Assembly: GCA_036898135.1 (NCBI GenBank)
Contig: CM072517.1
Location: 59,790,990 to 59,854,989 of the forward strand
Direction: 5' to 3'
Source: Oncomelania hupensis
Taxonomy: Eukaryota > Mollusca > Gastropoda > Littorinimorpha > Pomatiopsidae
Length of the DNA: 64,000 bases
The translations under genes and the position numbers were made by a program. Under the pieces are notes generated by a model, which saw nothing but the letters and a program-made list of their open reading frames with translations, made no database searches and was not told the DNA's origin. Below, in pieces: positions 54,151 through 64,000 of this stretch (position 1 is the stretch's first letter; each line of letters begins with the position of its first letter).

Positions 54151-54444
54151 GGGTGTCGGATAGCGCAGTGGTTGGAGCACTCGCTACTGTGTCGCAAGAT
54201 AAGCATCGTCCAGTGCGGTTAGCACTTGGATGGGTGGCCGCAAAACGTGAAGCGACAAATAACAACGCCCCCAGTTGACTCAACTGTGACTGAGTACCTA
54301 CTCTCTTAAGGGTGGGGAAGGTAAAGCAACGAGGGAGAGAGATGGGCATCATCCTCATTACGCTGGCCCAAGATAAGTGTGATCTCCAACATCACGCTCC
54401 CCTACGGCCACAAGGTTATGGGACTACCTTTACCTCTTTACCTT
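54151..54444 (+). mobile_element. SINE-I copy 2
   Basis: Same tRNA A-box plus 5S segment (CGGTTAGCACTTGGATGGGT) as copy 1, same body, tail ACCTTTACCTCTTTACCTTT. A 7-bp repeat TAGCTAG (54144-54150, 54445-54451) flanks it. Confidence 0.9.
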
Positions 54445-54451
54445 TAGCTAG

Positions 54452-55302
54452 CTGCAACAGACTATATAGTACGAGGTCCTGTCTCGTCTCTGCTGCGTTT
54501 TGATGATGGGAATATGGTATGGCAGAGTTGCTCAACGTTTGAGTGTTGCACTAGCGTGCTAAAGGACTTGGGTTCGCTTGTCGGTATTGATAATAATTTC
54601 TTCTATTTTCTTCTTCTTCTTTGAGTAATGAAGAATTTTTGACTAGACGCTTCTTTTTCTTCGTCGTCGTCATCATCATCGTCATCGTTTTCTCTTCTTT
54701 TTTTTTTTCTTTCTGTCTTTCTCTCTTCCTTTCCATTTTTTTTTTAAATTGTCTATCCTATTCTATCTTTTCTTTCTTTCTTTCTTTCTCCTTTGTTTCT
54801 TTCTTCTCCTTTTTCTGTGCTTTTTCTTCTAATCCTTTCTTTCTTTCTTTTTTCTCTTTATTTTCTGTTTTTCTTTCTTCTTCTTCTTCTTCTTCTTCTT
54901 CTTCTTCTTCTTCTTCTTCTTCTGCTGTCATAGGAGTCGATTTACTGTATTGAATCTTTAATCGGTGGTTTTTCATTCTTTATTGGAGAGATAGGGTGCT
55001 TGTGTTGGGGAGCCGCATAAGGAGAGAGAGGGGGTGGAGAGACAGACAGACAGACAGACAAACAGACAGGAAAGCTGAGAGACAGACAGACAGTGAGACA
55101 AACTGTGTGAGAGAATTAAAGGAAAAGAAAGAAGGAGGAAGGGGGAGAGTGGGGTAGGGATGGGGGTGGGGGAGGGGGTATGCTGCTTGTTAAAAACAAA
55201 GAAAGAGATTTCTCTTATATAGCGCACTTACAAGCTCACAACGTTCTTTTATCTTTTATTGATTTAAATTGTTCGTTTGTTTTTTTGTTAGTTTGAGTCT
55301 CT
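54452..55302 (+). repeat. Pyrimidine-rich tract with (TTC)n; GACA run; no gene
   Basis: 54600-54925 is T/C-rich ending in (TTC)n 54877-54922. (GACA)n lies at 55041-55095. No gene supported. Confidence 0.6.
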
Positions 55303-55543
55303 GTGTCAACACAGCCAACAAAATGTAGATCAGTAGTGTGAGTATTAGTGGCAATAAATTTTTTAAACAATGGCTGTATCAGGTATGTATGAAAGCGTAT
55401 TGCACGTGCTAGCTGACGTCAAGGTAGCGCTGTCTTTGTAGTTACAACTACTAGCACAGCAACTGTCAATAATAGGCCTATTGTCAACATAAGCATTATT
55501 TTCTTCGACCGACGGCTCGAATGGTGATGCAGAATGACGTGTG
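55303..55543 (-). pseudogene. Partial duplicate of the unidentified coding stretch at 56 kb
   Basis: About 235 bp nearly identical to 56455-56635 plus 56803-56846. Minus frame reads SASPFEPSVEENNAYVDNRP, KDSATLTSASTCNTLSYIPD. It lacks the LINE-K insertion, so it shows the pre-insertion sequence ACAT|AAGC at 55487-55494. A stop near 55363 breaks the frame. Confidence 0.65.
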
Positions 55544-55621
55544 CTTTGATTTTTTTTTTTTTTTAAAGAAGGAAGCGCTTTATAAATGAACAATTCTTTT
55601 TCATTTAATTATTCGTATTAT

Positions 55622-55700
55622 TCGTGAGCGTGTATGTTGGTATAGATCGCCGCGCTTTGAGCCTTAGGGAAAGGCGCGTACATAGCATCCTGTATTTTTT
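55622..55700 (+). mobile_element. SINE-B copy 7, 3' end fragment
   Basis: GTGAGCGTGTATGTTGGTAT, AGATCGCCGCGCTTTGAGCC, AGCATCCTG, then a T-run instead of (ATT)n. Confidence 0.85.
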
Positions 55701-55984
55701 TTTTTATTGTGTATGAGAGAGAGTGAACGAGAAAAAGAGAGGAAGAGAGAGAGAGATTCAGATTCAGATTTTTTATTCGATTTTAGACTATTTGTCCATT
55801 TCGAAGGGGGTACGATGGGGTTAGGATTACAATGTCCAATGATTTCCACATATCATAATAATGTACACACGCGTGTTTCCTTGCCATGGAAACCACAGCA
55901 TTATTATGTCATTCAGTATAAAATGTTTTTGATTACGTCCACCCAGGAAGAACCTGATCAATTCCATCAGCGTGCACATGTGGT
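55701..55984. other. GA run, otherwise no gene recognised
   Basis: Interrupted GA tract 55718-55765. Confidence 0.5.
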
Positions 55985-56095
55985 TTCTGCCTTAGTGACC
56001 ACCTATCTCTTTCCTCTATCCACCGGTTGACCAGCTCGAAGTCTGGACAACCACAACTTCTCATCTGGCGTCAAGTAGCACGCTGATTGCAGGAT

Positions 56096-56152
56096 TGATT
56101 CATTGATTGAGTAAATTAACGTCCCAGGACACATGGAGCGTATAAGGGACAG
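56096..56152 (-). mobile_element. Retroposon G copy 3, 57 bp with TSD
   Basis: GATTGCAGGAT flanks it (56085-56095, 56153-56163). On the minus strand: CTGTCCCTTATACGCTCCAT, GTGTCCTGGGACGTTAATTT, then an AATCA-type tail. Confidence 0.9.
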
Positions 56153-56635
56153 GATTGCAGGATGAACCAGCTGCCTCCCCTTATATGTCTCGCAGTCCAT
56201 GGCCCAACACCACGTCGTCACTATGATAGATGACGTATTCTTTGCCATCCGCGATGATCATCGTACGTTTTCTGAAAGTTTTTTTTTTCTGTGGATTTCT
56301 CAGACTGCTCAGTCTGCGTTTATCAATAATTCCATTGACATACTCCTTCACTGTCTGTGGTTAAAACTCCGCAGCACTAGGCTTTGTTGTCAGGTCATTC
56401 ATGTTTAAATTTGGCAGGTCTACTTGTTGGGGTACAGAGCGTGGCGACTTGTCAGCACATCCAACAAAATGTAGATCAGTAGTGTGAGTATTAGTGGCAA
56501 TAAAATTTAAAACACTGGCTGTATCAGGTATGTATGAAAGCGTATTGCACGTGCTAGATGATGTCAAGGTAGCGCTGTCTTTATAGTTACAACTACTAGC
56601 ACATCAACTGTCAATAATAGGCCTATTGTCAACAT

Positions 56636-56798
56636 CCTATCCTATCCTATCCTATCCTGTCCCGTAACCCGGAGGTCGTAGGGGCACCACAGACGATCGT
56701 TTAACCAGCATACTCCATCTTTCTCTGTCCTCAGCAGCCCTGATGGCTTCGCTCATTGTCAAACCAGTCCATTCTCGAATGTTGTCCTTCCACCTCCC
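56636..56798 (-). mobile_element. LINE-K copy 7, 163 bp, with empty site in paralogue
   Basis: 5'-truncated copy with (CCTAT)n tail and the coding end FENGLV-like/AEDRERW. ACAT is duplicated (56632-56635, 56799-56802). The paralogous site at 55487 has a single ACAT and no insertion. Confidence 0.92.
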
Positions 56799-56991
56799 AC
56801 ATAAGCATTATTTTCTTCGACCGACGGCTCGAATGGTGATGCAGAAATATTCAAATAACTTGCCTGAAGAATTTCAGAACTTAAGTTGCTTATGTTGAAG
56901 AGCTCTGTTGTTGTCATGACAAATTTGACTGGGACACTTGCGTCGTGATACACGTTGTGACGTGCTTCATTCTCTGTGTCGCCATCTTGTT

Positions 56992-57185
56992 AAAGGGTAA
57001 CTGTAGGTTATAGTCACACGACAACGGAGCGTTTAGGCGACTACTGGTCACATTATTCTGACACCAGCGAACCAGTTGGTGGTAAGGGGAAAATAATATG
57101 GTCACACATTGGCCAATCCGGGATTCGAATCAGGTACCTTTCGGTTACTAGTAAGCCGCTCCCAACTGAGCTACCCGGACCCACA
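56992..57185 (-). mobile_element. SINE-A copy 3
   Basis: TSD CCATCTTGTT (56982-56991, 57186-57195). Head on the right with GGGATTCGAATCAGG (B-box complement) and CAACTGAGCTACCCGG (A-box complement). Confidence 0.95.
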
Positions 57186-57320
57186 CCATCTTGTTGATTA
57201 GAACTTGAGCCTTTCAATGGGAGAACAACTGCCGTAGTGTCACCACTTCCTGTAACTTTCTAACTGGAAAGCGATATTTCTGCGAGTAGGGACCTGAGCA
57301 GGGACCTTAAAGCAAGTTCC

Positions 57321-57875
57321 TGTATCCCCACTTTCTGGAAATTTAGTGCTTTAAATTCCCACTGTCGCTGTCTTTCTCATTTTCTCTTTCTCATTCCTGC
57401 TCTGTTCTATCAATCTGCTATACTATCGACTTCTTCGCTAGCCCAGTCTCCTACCTACCTTTTTTCTTGAAAACTCTTCCGGGATAAGACTCCTTGTTTG
57501 TGTTTGAGGTCTGTAGGATCAGCTTGGGAATATTGGACGCTTTCTGCCAGGTGGTCACTAGGGCTTCCTATGATGTAATTATTTAGCAATGTAGGCATTT
57601 TATATGTATGTGTTTTGTTGATAATTTATAATGATGTTTGTATTCTATTTTGTTTTTGTAAACGGGGATTCGATAAGTTGGGGTGAAGCCTCAGCCGTCC
57701 CCTGCGTGGGATGTCTTTATTGTAAAGTGACTGGCTGGTGGAGAGCTTTCGGTTTTACCACTAGGGTTGTTTCAGCAGATCTTTTATGCGGATCGGGGGT
57801 TGTCCGGTCCTGAATTGGCTCGGAAGAGTCCGCTGGACCTAAAGCAATAATAATGTAATGTAATGTAATGTAATG
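57321..57875 (+). mobile_element. Retroposon F copy 6, slightly 5'-truncated, with TSD
   Basis: Starts TGTATCCCCACTTTCTGG, lacking the 5' hairpin. TSD TAAAGCAAGTTCC (57308-57320, 57876-57888). Tail (ATGTA)n. Confidence 0.95.
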
Positions 57876-57977
57876 TAAAGCAAGTTCCAATGGTATTGGT
57901 AGACCAACAATAGGCATGTTTATTGCTGAATTTGTAATTCGAAGGTCGGACAAAATTTTCTTGAGTTGTGAACAGTA

Positions 57978-58039
57978 CATTACCTTACATGGTTATTGCT
58001 TTAGGTCCAGCGGACTCTTCCGAGTCCAATCAGGACCAA
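57978..58039 (-). mobile_element. Retroposon F, 62-bp 3' fragment with TSD
   Basis: Only the last 50 bp plus tail, yet flanked by a perfect 12-bp duplication TTGTGAACAGTA (57966-57977, 58040-58051). Confidence 0.95.
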
Positions 58040-58071
58040 TTGTGAACAGTAACGTTACCATCTGCGTCCCC

Positions 58072-58072
<1 letters not shown>

Positions 58073-58141
<69 letters not shown>
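58073..58141 (+). repeat. (GA)n microsatellite
   Basis: Pure GA tract. Confidence 0.97.
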
Positions 58142-58145
<4 letters not shown>

Positions 58146-58519
58146 ATTCACAACAAGGGTACAGAGTTTAGGCGATACGGTAGGCTAATCATAACAATCG
58201 TTCCTCGATCGTATCATTCACACTCACATTCTTCAATAATCAAGTCACACATGCCAACGACACAAACTCATACCTGTAATAAATATCACGCAGCATACAA
58301 AATAAAATATATGACACTCATTATTGGTGTTGTAATTAAAAAAAATACATTTAAAAAAAAACAACTCATGCAAATCATATAATAAGGTGTTACACCAAAG
58401 ACGGTAGAACAATAAGACAGGCAACTTGATGCTTATGAGCGATCCCGGATATAGAGTACTGTCCCTTAGGGCGTAGACGAATAACAATCAACTTTCTCTC
58501 TCTCTCTGTATAACTATAT
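58142..58519. other. No gene recognised
   Basis: AAAGACGGTAGAACAATAA near 58395 recurs in inverted form at 59296-59316; significance unknown. Confidence 0.4.
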
Positions 58520-58855
58520 GGCCTCGTGACGCAGTGGAGTAGTCGCCGGTTTCCTATGCCGAAGGTCGCGGGTTCGATTCCCGCAAGGAGCGAACTATGT
58601 GACTTAGATACGAGACAATTGAGATCACCGAAGGTTTTCTCCGGGCACTCCGGTTTCCTCCCTCCCTTCAATAATGGTACTGGACGCAGTCAATATAAAA
58701 TTTAAAAAAATTAAATTCGATTTTCTTTCCGTCTTCCAATAGCGATCTTCCTGTCTTTACACCAACTGTTTGAGTGATGGATGTGTATTTGTTGTGTGTG
58801 TGTGTGAGATGGATAAGACAGGCAAGCGGGTATATATATTACTGGATGCTATATA
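58520..58855 (+). mobile_element. SINE-B copy 2, best-preserved head
   Basis: GGCCTCGTGACGCAGTGGAG (A-box), CCTATGCCGAAGGTCGCGGG, B-box GGGTTCGATTCCCGC (58570-58584), central motif TTTTCTCCGGGCACTCCGG, end ACTGGATGC. No long tail. Confidence 0.9.
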
Positions 58856-59049
58856 TATAAAATTATTAGAAATAGAGATTATAGTATCAGACAAGAAAGA
58901 TAGAAGAAACATAACACTGCAAAGAACAGAAGAAATAACAGTGCTAAGTTTGATTTTTTTTCCCCAAATATTACCTTTATTTTATTTAATAAACAAAAAC
59001 AGACCCAAAAAAACATTAAGAAAAATCAACATTAACAGTAATAATAATA

Positions 59050-59120
<71 letters not shown>
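58856..59120 (+). repeat. AT-rich stretch and (TTA)n microsatellite
   Basis: (TTA)n at 59048-59118. Confidence 0.9.
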
Positions 59121-59408
59121 CAAAAATCAACAGTTGTTAAATTCTACAGCATGCACGATCACATGAATTTAATACTATAATGACACTGTTCCTTGTATTC
59201 CTGAATGAACGTTTACGTCTACAAGCCAAGGGAAATAACATAGTCCTTGTCCTCGGCTTCATTAGTATATGTATAGAAGAAGTTGCCCGTTTTATTGTTC
59301 TACCGTCTTTGTTACACATAAGCTTACATTTAAAAGCGCAAGGTCCCGCCAGTCCAGTCCAACAGACGCTTTTAGTTTACTTTTAGGAAACGCCCTATAG
59401 TAGTCAAT
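59121..59408. other. No gene recognised
   Basis: No supported features apart from the short inverted match noted at 58395. Confidence 0.4.
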
Positions 59409-59412
59409 TGTT

Positions 59413-59491
<79 letters not shown>

Positions 59492-59606
59492 ACAATAACA
59501 TCATCATCAACACCAATATTATCATCATCATGACCACCATCATCATCATTATCATCAACAACATCACCATCATCATTATCATCATCATCATCATCATCAT
59601 CATTAA
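59409..59606 (+). repeat. (ATC)n array
   Basis: Pure (ATC)n 59415-59490, then interrupted ATC/ACC/ATT to 59606. Confidence 0.97.
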
Positions 59607-59696
59607 AGGGTCCGAACTGATATACTGGGAGTTTTTATCTAAATGATGTGTAAGTTGCGTGTGTCGTTCCGTGAAGAGTTTGTGTTGGAGTCTGTG

Positions 59697-59830
59697 TTGG
59701 ATGACGGGCAGTGCAGTGATGGATGACGGGCAGTGCAGTGACGGGCAGTGCAGTGATGGATGACGGGCAGTGCAGTGATGGATGACGGGCAGTGCAGTGA
59801 TGGATGACGGGCAGTGCGGTGATGGATGGC
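59697..59830 (+). repeat. 22-bp minisatellite
   Basis: About six units of GGATGACGGGCAGTGCAGTG(AT), one unit shortened by 7 bp. Confidence 0.95.
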
Positions 59831-59960
59831 CTGTGTTCATGGAGAAGGGTGGGTTTGGGGTGGTGGGCAGTAAAAGGTGGGTGTGGTGATAGTGGGTGGG
59901 ACGTGGGAGATGAGGGTGGATGGAGATAAAGGAACGGGTAGTGGCCTGCACATGATTAGA

Positions 59961-60145
59961 GGGGCCGGGTAGCTCAGTTGGTAGAGCGTCTTACTAGTAA
60001 CCGAAAGGTACCTGGTTCGAATCCCGGATTGGCCAATGTGTGACCATATTATTTTCCCCTTACCATCAACTGGTTCGCTGGTGTCAGAATAATGTGACCA
60101 GTAGTCGCCTATACGCTTCGGTGTCGTGTGACTATAATCTACAGT
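59961..60145 (+). mobile_element. SINE-A copy 2
   Basis: GGGGCCGGGTAGCTCAGTTG, CTGGTTCGAATCCCGGATTG, CGCCTATACGCTTCGGTGTC, ACTATAATCTACAG. No clear TSD. Confidence 0.9.
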
Positions 60146-61011
60146 TACACAGGATACTGCAGTTTTGTGTTGTGGAGGTGCGAGAATTCAGTTGAATTCA
60201 ATCAATTTATTTAAAGTCTGTTCACAGATTATGTGATTTTAGACTATAAAAGAAAGAAACAAAATAATAATATAAATGATTAGATGGAAAAAGGAAATAT
60301 AAATAAATAAATAAATCATAAATAATAATAATAAAAAGGGAAAAAATGAAGAAAAAGAATACAGCTGCAACAACAAACCCATAAGAACTTATACTGAGTA
60401 ACCAATATAACCTGACATTAGAACACCATCTTAACATCTAAAATACATCGAATACAAAAATTATAATGTATGTGTAATTGTAATACCTGATTATATAATT
60501 TGAATGAGGTGCGAGAAGGAAAGAAAAAATAACAATATCCAAATATACTCCAAAGTCATTTGACATTTAACTTTTTCAGTTATTTACAATCTATTAACAG
60601 AAAGAAGGCTTATAATATACATGTACGCATACATTGCAGACAATATAAATACACTCTTTCCGTCGGAAATATGTCACTAATAATATCGAGGGAGGGAAGT
60701 ACATCTGGATATGGTCGAAACAAGGAGAGCTCAATGTGGGGTGCGGATGGTTATGTGTGGAGTGGGTTGGTGGGAGGGTAGGCAAGGGTCCGCGCCGTGC
60801 CCCGGGAGCTTTGTTCCGCTGCTTGAAGACGGCCGTGATCTGTTAGCATCGTCCGCGTCGTCAGGCTAGCGAGCCGTGAAGAGCGCTGTAGCGGGGGCGA
60901 ACCCCCCTAGACTACCCCTCGCCCTCCGGCACGCCACAGCGCCAACGACTCCCTCAAGACAAGGCCCGCTCCATGCCCCTGCCTCTTGCTCTCTCTGGAG
61001 ACCCTCTTCTC

Positions 61012-61012
<1 letters not shown>
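60146..61012. other. No gene recognised
   Basis: 60190-60240 (AATCAATTTATTTAAAGTCT) resembles 10430-10475. 60780-60990 is GC-rich. No coding supported. Confidence 0.4.
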
Positions 61013-61089
<77 letters not shown>

Positions 61090-61091
61090 GG

Positions 61092-61131
<40 letters not shown>

Positions 61132-61201
61132 GAAGGACGTTTGTGGAGGTGGGGAAGATGATGATGATGACGATGAGAAGGACGTTTGTGGAGGTGGGGA
61201 A

Positions 61202-61244
<43 letters not shown>

Positions 61245-61375
61245 ATGATTATGATGATTATGATTATGATGATGATGTTGACTATTATGATGACGTTGAC
61301 GCCGTTCGTCATAATAATGATGGTGACGACGGCGATGACGTTCGTGGTAATGATGATGATGACGATGATGATGAG
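61013..61375 (+). repeat. (GAT)n array with internal 57-bp duplication
   Basis: Long GAT runs separated by two copies of GAGAAGGACGTTTGTGGAGG then TGGGGAAG (61130 and 61174). Confidence 0.97.
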
Positions 61376-61520
61376 AGTTCTCTAGTTATAATTATGATTT
61401 ATCACATAACAATTATATGAGCCCATTGTAGAAAACGCACAACATACGGTACCAGCATTCGTGTACGTTTTTGGCACTAGTAATGTTCTTTGGAGATGTG
61501 ACAAAACACCCGAGGCTTTA

Positions 61521-61638
<118 letters not shown>

Positions 61639-61965
61639 CTTGAAGATTTTTTTTTTCCATCACGGGAGGTTTACAATGGTTGAAAAGTGACACAACACCC
61701 CCTCTACCCTTCTCTTTGAAACTGCTGCTTACTAAAATAGAGGTAAAGGTCTTCCCGTAAACTTCAGTCGTTGCGGTGTTACGATTGACACGCGCGATAG
61801 ATCCGATCATTTTATTTTGCAAAGCATGCACTAACATGAGTGTATTTACCTTTGATTTGATGTTGCGTGGTAGCTAGAAGAAGCTTTGTGCAATGTTGAT
61901 AATTTTCGTTGAGAATTTTCTGGAATGACTTGTTTACTATCGACCGAAGCTTCGAGATAGATTTG

Positions 61966-62157
61966 GTAATAGCTAAGCGATTATTCTAACATACTGTTCA
62001 CCTGTTTCATGCTTTTATTGTGATTTGCTGTTAGCTTGTTCACATGTTCTCTATGTTTTATATGTGCTTTTGTGTGGTGCTGCAGCGTTGACCAAAATGA
62101 TTTCCTTGTGTATTATTCACTTGGCAATAAATTATCTTGAATCTTGAAAAACATAAA
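61966..62157 (+). mobile_element. LINE 3' end inside LTR-M copy 3
   Basis: CTTGGCAATAAATTATCTTG then AATCTTGAA: a short-repeat terminus (TTGAATC) typical of several LINE 3' ends. No coding part remains. Confidence 0.6.
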
Positions 62158-62305
62158 GTACGTTCTATGACGTGACTGACGTAAGATAGTGCATAGTTCC
62201 GGTGACGAGTTTTATTTTGATTGGGTGTTGTTTCGTCATGCTGGAATGTTCGGACTTTTTATCGTTTGCAGAGAGGCTAATTAAGTACTGCACTGTCTGC
62301 TTGTA

Positions 62306-62389
62306 CATGATGATCATTGTTGTCAAGGTGGCCACATGGTGATTCGTCCGTAACGCTAACGCAATAGGACGTTAAGCTTTGTTATTCCT
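62306..62389 (+). mobile_element. Retroposon O copy 2 with TSD
   Basis: 84 bp flanked by TGCTTGTA (62298-62305, 62390-62397). CGTCC...GGACG can form a stem before TTAAGC. Confidence 0.85.
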
Positions 62390-62462
62390 TGCTTGTAAGA
62401 ATGATTTATGATGATTGTTGATGATAATCTTTGAAGTGATTTTCGGAAAGCGATCTTGTATG

Positions 62463-64000
62463 TGTAACGGGGGGTTTGATTGTTGCTGGGCTCTGCACAA
62501 TGGAATGCTGTAACCCTCACGTCTATTCTATGGGAACCGCTTGTGAGTCACCCTGTGAATTACTTTAATACATTTATTTGTTTAACTCGGTCTGTGTCAA
62601 GGCTGGGGTACAGAGATAGATAGAAAAATGGTAAAAGATCACTGTCACACTAGCTTTCACATGGCTATGAATCATATGTAGTCCAGCCACTTGAATCATG
62701 GCTATAAATCATATGTAGTCCAGCAACAGTTAAAATCACACATTTATTTCTTCTACTCTATACACGATCTTCGAAGTACGAATCTAACTTAAAAGTTCAA
62801 TTGTCAATGCGAATGGGTCGCTCGCTGATAGTCTAGGCAGCTATTTTTTCTTCATAGGGCACTGGCTACTACCGTTCATGAAGAGTGGACTACTGTGGTC
62901 CTTTTGCTACAGTTTTAGTGCACTGTTTCCTGGGTAACTGAAGTGTGGCGTGTTTGAAGCACTGCGTTGTGGTAGCTTCTGGTACACGCTGGGTCGTCGT
63001 GTAGTCTTTGACTTTTGGTACGAAGTTTGAGGCTATCTGCGCACGATGCTGTAGATGCCTCGGCAGCCAACTCGAATAGTAGATTAGTTTCTGCTCTTCT
63101 GTTGAGTTGGGCTCACGATATCCTGCCTGCTCGTCTGTAACATATGAGACAAAATTCTGCACAACCCTGAATAATAGGTCTGTGCAGAGCGTCTCACCGA
63201 AAGCCAAAGTAGCCCTCAGTGATAGCTCCACATCTCTATACATAAGCGACGAACATTCTGCTAGGTCCGTGGTCCACTGGAATCTCCACTCTAATTTCCT
63301 ATACATACATAAATATAAATCATGGCTAACTATACACATAAAGAATTATTAATATTATAAACATTCACTGGTACAGCCACTGGTCTGCAAGCATACATAT
63401 AAGTTAAACAACAGTGGTTCCGTCAGGTATACAACATGGCGTCAAAACCGGTCGTGCTTGACACGTGTTCGGCTTCTCCACGTGGTAAGGCAACGTCGAA
63501 CTAACAATTAAAATCTATGCATAGCAAATTCCACAAACATAATTTCAACAATAATATAAATACATCACGATGAAACAGAAGTATGTTCATTTACCTGTTC
63601 GACAATGTCAGGCCCGTGGCTACTTGATTGAATTCAAAACTTCAACAAGCACTGCTTCCCTGTTCTATCAGTGAAGATATTTTTCTGCTCTAGTGTAACT
63701 GTGTACTGCTCAGAGCTTGTTGTTTGTATATCATAGTCACACGACACTTTCGCATATAGGTGACTACTGGACCGATTTATACTGACACCAGCGGGCTAGT
63801 TGTTGGTAAATAAGAAAATAATATGATCACACGTTGACCAATCCGGGATTCGAACCAGCGACCTTTCGGATACTAGCAAGACGCTCTTACCAACTGAGCT
63901 ACCCGGCCCCATCGCTCAGAGCTTTCCACACAACTGACCTATACTTGGCTTGGACTGAATCAGCCAGAACTGGTTCTAAACGCTCTACCTGTGTCCCGAT
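62463..64000 (-). mobile_element. LTR-H copy 3 (5' end beyond window)
   Basis: Left (3') terminus GTTACA complement at 62463-62468, homologous to copies 1 and 2 through 64000, with SINE-A copy 4 inserted. An open minus frame 63339-62890 (149 codons) shares MYRDVELSLRATLAF and VVQNFVSYVT with a frame in copy 1. The frame is destroyed in copy 2. Confidence 0.85.
63719..63913 (-). mobile_element. SINE-A copy 4, nested in LTR-H
   Basis: Perfect 11-bp TSD GCTCAGAGCTT (63708-63718, 63914-63924). tRNA head at the right end; 195 bp. Confidence 0.95.

Larger units (their letters stand above)
55985..57260 (-). pseudogene. Decayed unidentified coding stretch with three retroposon insertions
   Basis: Read from 57260 down and skipping insertions, one frame gives AVVLPLKGSSSNQQDG, [SINE-A], DTENEARHNVYHDASVPVKF, LFNISNLSSEILQASY, ASPFEPSVEENNAYV, [LINE-K], DNRPIIDS, a TGA stop, CNYKDSATLTSSSTCNTLSY, DLHFVGCADKSPRS, LNMNDLTTKPSAAEF then a stop, and further down YKGRQLVHPAI, [G], ACYLTPDEKLWLSRLRAG. 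Codon continuity across the insertion sites argues that it was once coding. I do not recognise the protein. It may be a transposon-borne or host gene relic. Confidence 0.5.
61777..62462 (+). mobile_element. LTR-M copy 3, broken by three insertions
   Basis: LTR-M homology at 61777-61965 (TGTTACGATTGACACGCGCG), 62158-62305 (TGACGT, ATTGG, decayed TATA TAATTAAG) and 62398-62462 (GTTGATGATAATCTTTGAAG, GGAAAGCGAT). A LINE end, retroposon O and LTR-H separate or end these pieces. Confidence 0.8.

Overview
The window looks like non-coding, transposon-saturated nuclear DNA of an animal. It holds microsatellites of many kinds, tRNA- and 5S rRNA-headed SINEs, RTE-type and RNase H-bearing LINE fragments, a pogo/Tigger-like DNA transposon, LTR copies and MITEs. 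Interstitial TTAGGG-like repeats and SINE 3' ends of the GACGTTAA type suggest a lophotrochozoan, most likely a marine mollusc (gastropod or bivalve). That placement is inference and I cannot name a species. I see no intact protein-coding host gene, no functional tRNA or rRNA gene and no CRISPR. Most long open frames are translations of simple repeats or of repeat families.

I use working labels for repeat families recognised by comparing copies inside the window. SINE-A: tRNA head, about 194 bp, four copies, three with target-site duplications (TSDs). SINE-B: head plus central domain plus (ATT)n tail, seven copies. SINE-C shares that central domain. SINE-D, S, T and Z have single tRNA-like heads. 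SINE-E has a (TAAA)n tail. SINE-I and SINE-J combine a tRNA A-box with a 5S rRNA segment. F is a roughly 580 bp retroposon without recognisable pol III boxes. G and O are short retroposon 3' ends. LINE-K is RTE-like with a (GGATA)n tail, seven copies. LINE-P, LINE-Q and LINE-X are other non-LTR fragments. LTR-H and LTR-M appear as lone LTRs. DNA elements are a Tigger-like copy, a 3.35 kb AT-rich TIR element, and MITE-like N, R, U and V.

Layout. 1-7 kb: dispersed repeat, SINE-A, SINE-B, (AAG)/(CT)/(CA) arrays and a frameshifted THAP-like coding fragment. 7-13 kb: F, a complete LTR-H, SINE-I inside repeat W, the Tigger-like element. 13-17.4 kb: the AT-rich TIR element with nested insertions, then LTR-M. 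17-26 kb: SINE-E, MITEs sitting in CA arrays, and a 14-unit tandem array inside a 5S/tRNA SINE. 26-33 kb: a giant TTC array, F copies, LINE-P, TIR element R. 33-43 kb: minisatellite, trinucleotide cluster, LINE-Q with LTR-M in its tail, F, SINE-B, LTR-H. 43-53 kb: SINE-S, LINE-K with RT motifs, LINE-X with RNase H, SINE-J. 53-60 kb: F, SINE-I, a decayed unidentified coding stretch carrying three datable insertions, SINE-B. 60-64 kb: microsatellites and a nest of LTR-M, LINE end, O, LTR-H and SINE-A.

The most informative signals are exact TSDs and paralogous empty sites, which define element ends without a database; a higher-order tandem expansion seeded inside a 5S/tRNA SINE; telomere-like repeats carried in a MITE; a promoter block kept in phase between LTR-M copies; and a decayed reading frame hit three times by retroposons.
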